Shown in pieces: positions 61,612 to 64,000 of a stretch of 64,000 nt of DNA. The stretch comes from JAKPAM01 sp047601745 (GTDB taxonomy: Bacteria; Pseudomonadota; Gammaproteobacteria; Burkholderiales; Burkholderiaceae_E). Position 1 is the first letter of the stretch. Each line of letters starts with the position of its first letter. The stretch spans positions 2,976,001-3,040,000 of the forward strand of contig JASGIS010000001.1 in assembly GCA_047601745.1 (NCBI GenBank). The letters are read 5' to 3'. A program made the translations under genes and the position numbers. The notes beneath the pieces are model-generated. The model saw only the letters and a program-made list of their open reading frames with translations. It was not told the DNA's origin and made no database searches.

Positions 61612-63393
61612 CTAGCGTTGCCGTTCGAGCGCCGCCCGCCGGATCTGGTCCATCGACAGGTTGGGCGTGATCGCCTGAGGATCGATCGCCAGCTCGATCA
61701 GCGCCGGGCGCCGGTGTTCGCGCGTGAACGCCAGTGCCTGGTCCAGCGCCGGGCCGAACTCGGCCGTGTGCCTTACCTGCGCGCCCCATCCGCCGAACGC
61801 CTCGCAGAGCCGCGCGAAGTCCGGATTCGATAGCGCCGTGCCGAACGTGCGCTGCGGATACTCGCGTTCCTGGTGCATCCGGATCGTGCCGTACATGCCG
61901 TTGTTGAACAGCAGCACGATGATGCCCGCGCCGTACTGCACGGCGGTAGCCAGCTCCTGCCCGTTCATCAGGAAGTCGCCGTCGCCGGCGAAGCACACGA
62001 CCGTCCGGTCCGGCGCGGCGATCTTGGCGGCGACGGCCGCGGGCAGGCCGGCGCCCATCGCCCCCGACGTCGGCGCCAGTTGCGTGCGCTGGCCCGCGTA
62101 CGGCCAGAAGCGATGCGCCCAGGTCGCGAAGTTGCCGGCGCCGTTGGTGACGATCGTGTCGGCCGGTACCTTCGCGCGCAGCGTCTGCACGACGTCCCAC
62201 GGGTCGACGGCCAGCGGCAGCTCGCGAGACACCGGCGGGCGTGCCTGCCAGGCTTCGTAGTCGGCCCGCGCCGCCGCCAGCTCGCCGGCCCAGGCGCGGC
62301 CGTCGATGCGCAGGTCGCGCAGCGCCCGCGCGAACTCGGGCATGCCGGCATTGATCATCAGGCCGGCCTGGTAGACGCGGCCCAGCTCGTCGACGCCCGG
62401 ATGGACGTGGATCAGGTACTGGCGCGGCACCGGCACCTCGAACAGCGTATAGCCGGACGTCGTCATTTCGCCCAGGCGTGCGCCGATCGTCAGCACGACG
62501 TCGGCTTCGCGCACACGCTGCGCGAGCCGCGGATTGATGCCGATGCCGACGTCGCCGACGTAGTTCGGCAGACGGTTGTCGTACAGGTCCTGGAAGCGGA
62601 ACGCGCAGGTCACCGGCAGCCCGCCGGCCTCGGCGAACGCGCGCAGGTCGGCCAGCGCCTCGGCCGTCCAGCCGCTGCCGCCCAGCAGCACCAGCGGCTT
62701 GCGCGCCTGCGCCAGCCGCTCGCGCAGCACGTCGATCTGCGCGGCGCTGGGCGCCGGCATCACCGGCTGGTAGTGCGGCGCGTCGGCGACGTCGGCCGTG
62801 GCCACCAGCATGTCTTCGGGCAGCGCCAGCAGCACCGGCCCCTGGCGGCCCGAGGTCGCGACCTGGAACGCGTGCGCGACGTATTCGGGAATCCGGTCGG
62901 CGCGGTCGATCTGCGCGACCCATTTGGTCAGCGGGCCGTACATGCGGCGATAGTCGATCTCCTGGAACGCCTCGCGATCGAGGAAATCGGTGCCGACCTG
63001 GCCGACGAACACGATCATCGGCGACGAGTCCTGGTGCGCGGTGTGGACGCCGATCGCGCCGTTGGTCGCGCCCGGGCCGCGCGTCACCATCAGGATGCCG
63101 GGCTTGCCGGTCAGCTTCGCGTAGGCGTCGGCCATGAACGAGGCGCCGCCCTCGTTGCGGCAGATCACGAATTCGACGGCGTCGCGGTGCCGGTACAGGC
63201 CGTCCAGCACCGACAGGTAGCTCTCGCCGGGCACGCCGAAGATCGTGTCGACGCCGTGGCCGATCAGCGCGTCGGCCAGGATGTGGCCGCCGGGGCGCGG
63301 GCCCGGCCGGATGCCGACCCCATGGCCGGGCGGTGTGTCCGCGCCGGCGGATCCGGCCGGCGTCGAAGACGAAACGTTCGTTGGATCGGCCAT
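61612..63393 (-). CDS. Thiamine diphosphate-dependent enzyme (acetolactate synthase-like)
   Basis: A 593-residue protein of the ALS/benzoylformate decarboxylase superfamily. The cofactor-activating Glu lies in FVICRNEGGASFMADAYAKLTG; the TDP/Mg motif is GDGDFLMNGQELATAVQYGAG...N (GDG-x-NN type). The central FAD/Rossmann domain (KPLVLLGGSGWTAEAL) is present. It is likely not the anabolic IlvB, since no ilvN follows; catabolic ALS, sulfoacetaldehyde-type or oxo-acid decarboxylase roles are open. The first 35 residues are Pro/Gly-rich and unconserved. Divergent from ribD. Confidence 0.88.
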   Translation of the reverse strand: MADPTNVSSSTPAGSAGADTPPGHGVGIRPGPRPGGHILADALIGHGVDTIFGVPGESYLSVLDGLYRHRDAVEFVICRNEGGASFMADAYAKLTGKPGILMVTRGPGATNGAIGVHTAHQDSSPMIVFVGQVGTDFLDREAFQEIDYRRMYGPLTKWVAQIDRADRIPEYVAHAFQVATSGRQGPVLLALPEDMLVATADVADAPHYQPVMPAPSAAQIDVLRERLAQARKPLVLLGGSGWTAEALADLRAFAEAGGLPVTCAFRFQDLYDNRLPNYVGDVGIGINPRLAQRVREADVVLTIGARLGEMTTSGYTLFEVPVPRQYLIHVHPGVDELGRVYQAGLMINAGMPEFARALRDLRIDGRAWAGELAAARADYEAWQARPPVSRELPLAVDPWDVVQTLRAKVPADTIVTNGAGNFATWAHRFWPYAGQRTQLAPTSGAMGAGLPAAVAAKIAAPDRTVVCFAGDGDFLMNGQELATAVQYGAGIIVLLFNNGMYGTIRMHQEREYPQRTFGTALSNPDFARLCEAFGGWGAQVRHTAEFGPALDQALAFTREHRRPALIELAIDPQAITPNLSMDQIRRAALERQR

Positions 63394-63503
63394 GGCGGGG
63401 CTCCCTCATCAAAATGACATCGCAGTCTAACGGAGTCGCCCGCGCTGTCAGCGTGGTCCGCGCGACGCCGGGGTCCGGGACCTGCCTGACGCGGTGATTT
63501 GCG

Positions 63504-63515
63504 TAGAATCGCCGG
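63504..63515 (+). promoter_or_regulatory. TAGAAT box directly before ribD
   Basis: TAGAAT (63504-63509) with only 6 bases to the ribD ATG at 63516. If used as -10 the transcript would begin at or next to the ATG, so leaderless. The -35 is weak. Confidence 0.4.
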
Positions 63516-64000
63516 ATGTTCACGGCCGCCGATCATCAGTTCATGGCCCGCGCACTGGATCTGGCCAGGCGCGGCCTGCAGACGACCTCGCCGAATCCGC
63601 GGGTCGGCTGCGTCATCGTCAAGGACGGAGAGATCGTCGGCGAGGGCTGGCACCGGCGCGCCGGCGAGCCGCACGCCGAGGCGCTCGCGCTGGCCGCCGC
63701 GGCCGGCCGGGCCCGCGGCGCGACCGTCTACGTCACGCTCGAACCGTGCAGCCACTTCGGCCGCACGCCGCCGTGCGTCGACGCGTTGATCGAAGCCCGC
63801 GTCGGCCGGGTCGTCGCCGCGATGGAAGATCCGAATCCGTTCGTCAACGGGCAGGGCCTCGAGCGCCTGCGCGCCGCCGGCATCGACGTTCGCTGCGGTC
63901 TGCTGCACGAGGACGCCGCCGAACTGAATATCGGCTTCGTCTCGCGGATGGCGCGCGGCATGCCGTGGGTCCGAATGAAGGTCGCCGCCAGTCTCGACGG
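63516..64000 (+). CDS. ribD: Riboflavin deaminase/reductase RibD, 5' part (cut by window end)
   Basis: The first 161 codons of the bifunctional RibD. The deaminase domain opens with DHQFMARALDLARRGLQTTSPNPRVGCV; zinc ligands are in GEPHAEALAL (HAE) and EPCSHFGRTPPC (PCxxxxxxxxC). The reductase domain begins at GMPWVRMKVAASLDG, where the window ends. The start is the ATG at 63516. Located after nrdR-type genes as in relatives, but here separated from nrdR by the GGDEF and TDP-enzyme genes. Confidence 0.95.
   Translation, partial: MFTAADHQFMARALDLARRGLQTTSPNPRVGCVIVKDGEIVGEGWHRRAGEPHAEALALAAAAGRARGATVYVTLEPCSHFGRTPPCVDALIEARVGRVVAAMEDPNPFVNGQGLERLRAAGIDVRCGLLHEDAAELNIGFVSRMARGMPWVRMKVAASLD

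Overview
The window is high-GC chromosomal DNA that fits a betaproteobacterium of the Burkholderiales. The signs are the rpe-gph-trpE order, Coq7-type ubiquinone hydroxylation, a classical Gram-negative porin with a C-terminal Phe, a complete 16S-tRNA-Ile-tRNA-Ala-23S-5S operon, and a ZTP riboswitch before glyA. I see no phage, IS or CRISPR. The genus cannot be fixed from this reading alone.

Layout. 1-8 kb: a small stress-like protein, tRNA-Phe with its promoter and terminator, a membrane protein/GTPase pair (DUF2868 and DUF3482 type), a UbiH-family monooxygenase, DsbC, MltA, a 30-residue membrane protein and ApaG. 8-22 kb: rpe, gph, trpE, then an insertion of about 7.5 kb (WS/DGAT acyltransferase, two near-identical MFS carriers, a PhoD-like phosphatase, a YagU-like membrane protein), then trpG-trpD-trpC. 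Each trp segment has its own short ORF with Trp codons ahead of it; the one before trpG is a convincing attenuator leader. 22-26 kb: M61 peptidase, MocA-like nucleotidyltransferase, enoyl-CoA hydratase. 26-32.2 kb: rRNA operon with two promoters and boxA sites. 32-36 kb: PepSY-flavodoxin-reductase fusion and a zinc alcohol dehydrogenase. 36-41 kb: a minus-strand dadA, dioxygenase and SDR run, facing an Lrp-type regulator, plus an M20 amidohydrolase. 41-48 kb: molybdopterin oxidoreductase, lipoprotein aminopeptidase, FadD-like ligase, porin. 48-56.5 kb: housekeeping (coq7, OsmC-like, a candidate small RNA, rplM-rpsI, erpA, anmK, M23 peptidase, tyrS-dtd-histidine phosphatase). 56.6-64 kb: a Fis-type regulator without an AAA+ domain, riboswitch-glyA-nrdR, a GGDEF protein, a thiamine-diphosphate enzyme and the 5' part of ribD.

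Themes. (1) Tryptophan synthesis is split into two transcription units with separate candidate leader peptides. (2) Short tandem repeats of 9, 12, 15, 17 and 20 bp recur through the window; those inside genes (gph, mocA-like, the Fis regulator, the GGDEF protein) keep the reading frame. (3) An MFS-phoD divergent unit was duplicated, and one phoD copy survives only as a scrap. (4) Between the OsmC-like gene and rplM lies an orphan transcription unit of about 90 nt with a strong promoter, an anti-Shine-Dalgarno-like CTCCTCC and a strong intrinsic terminator.
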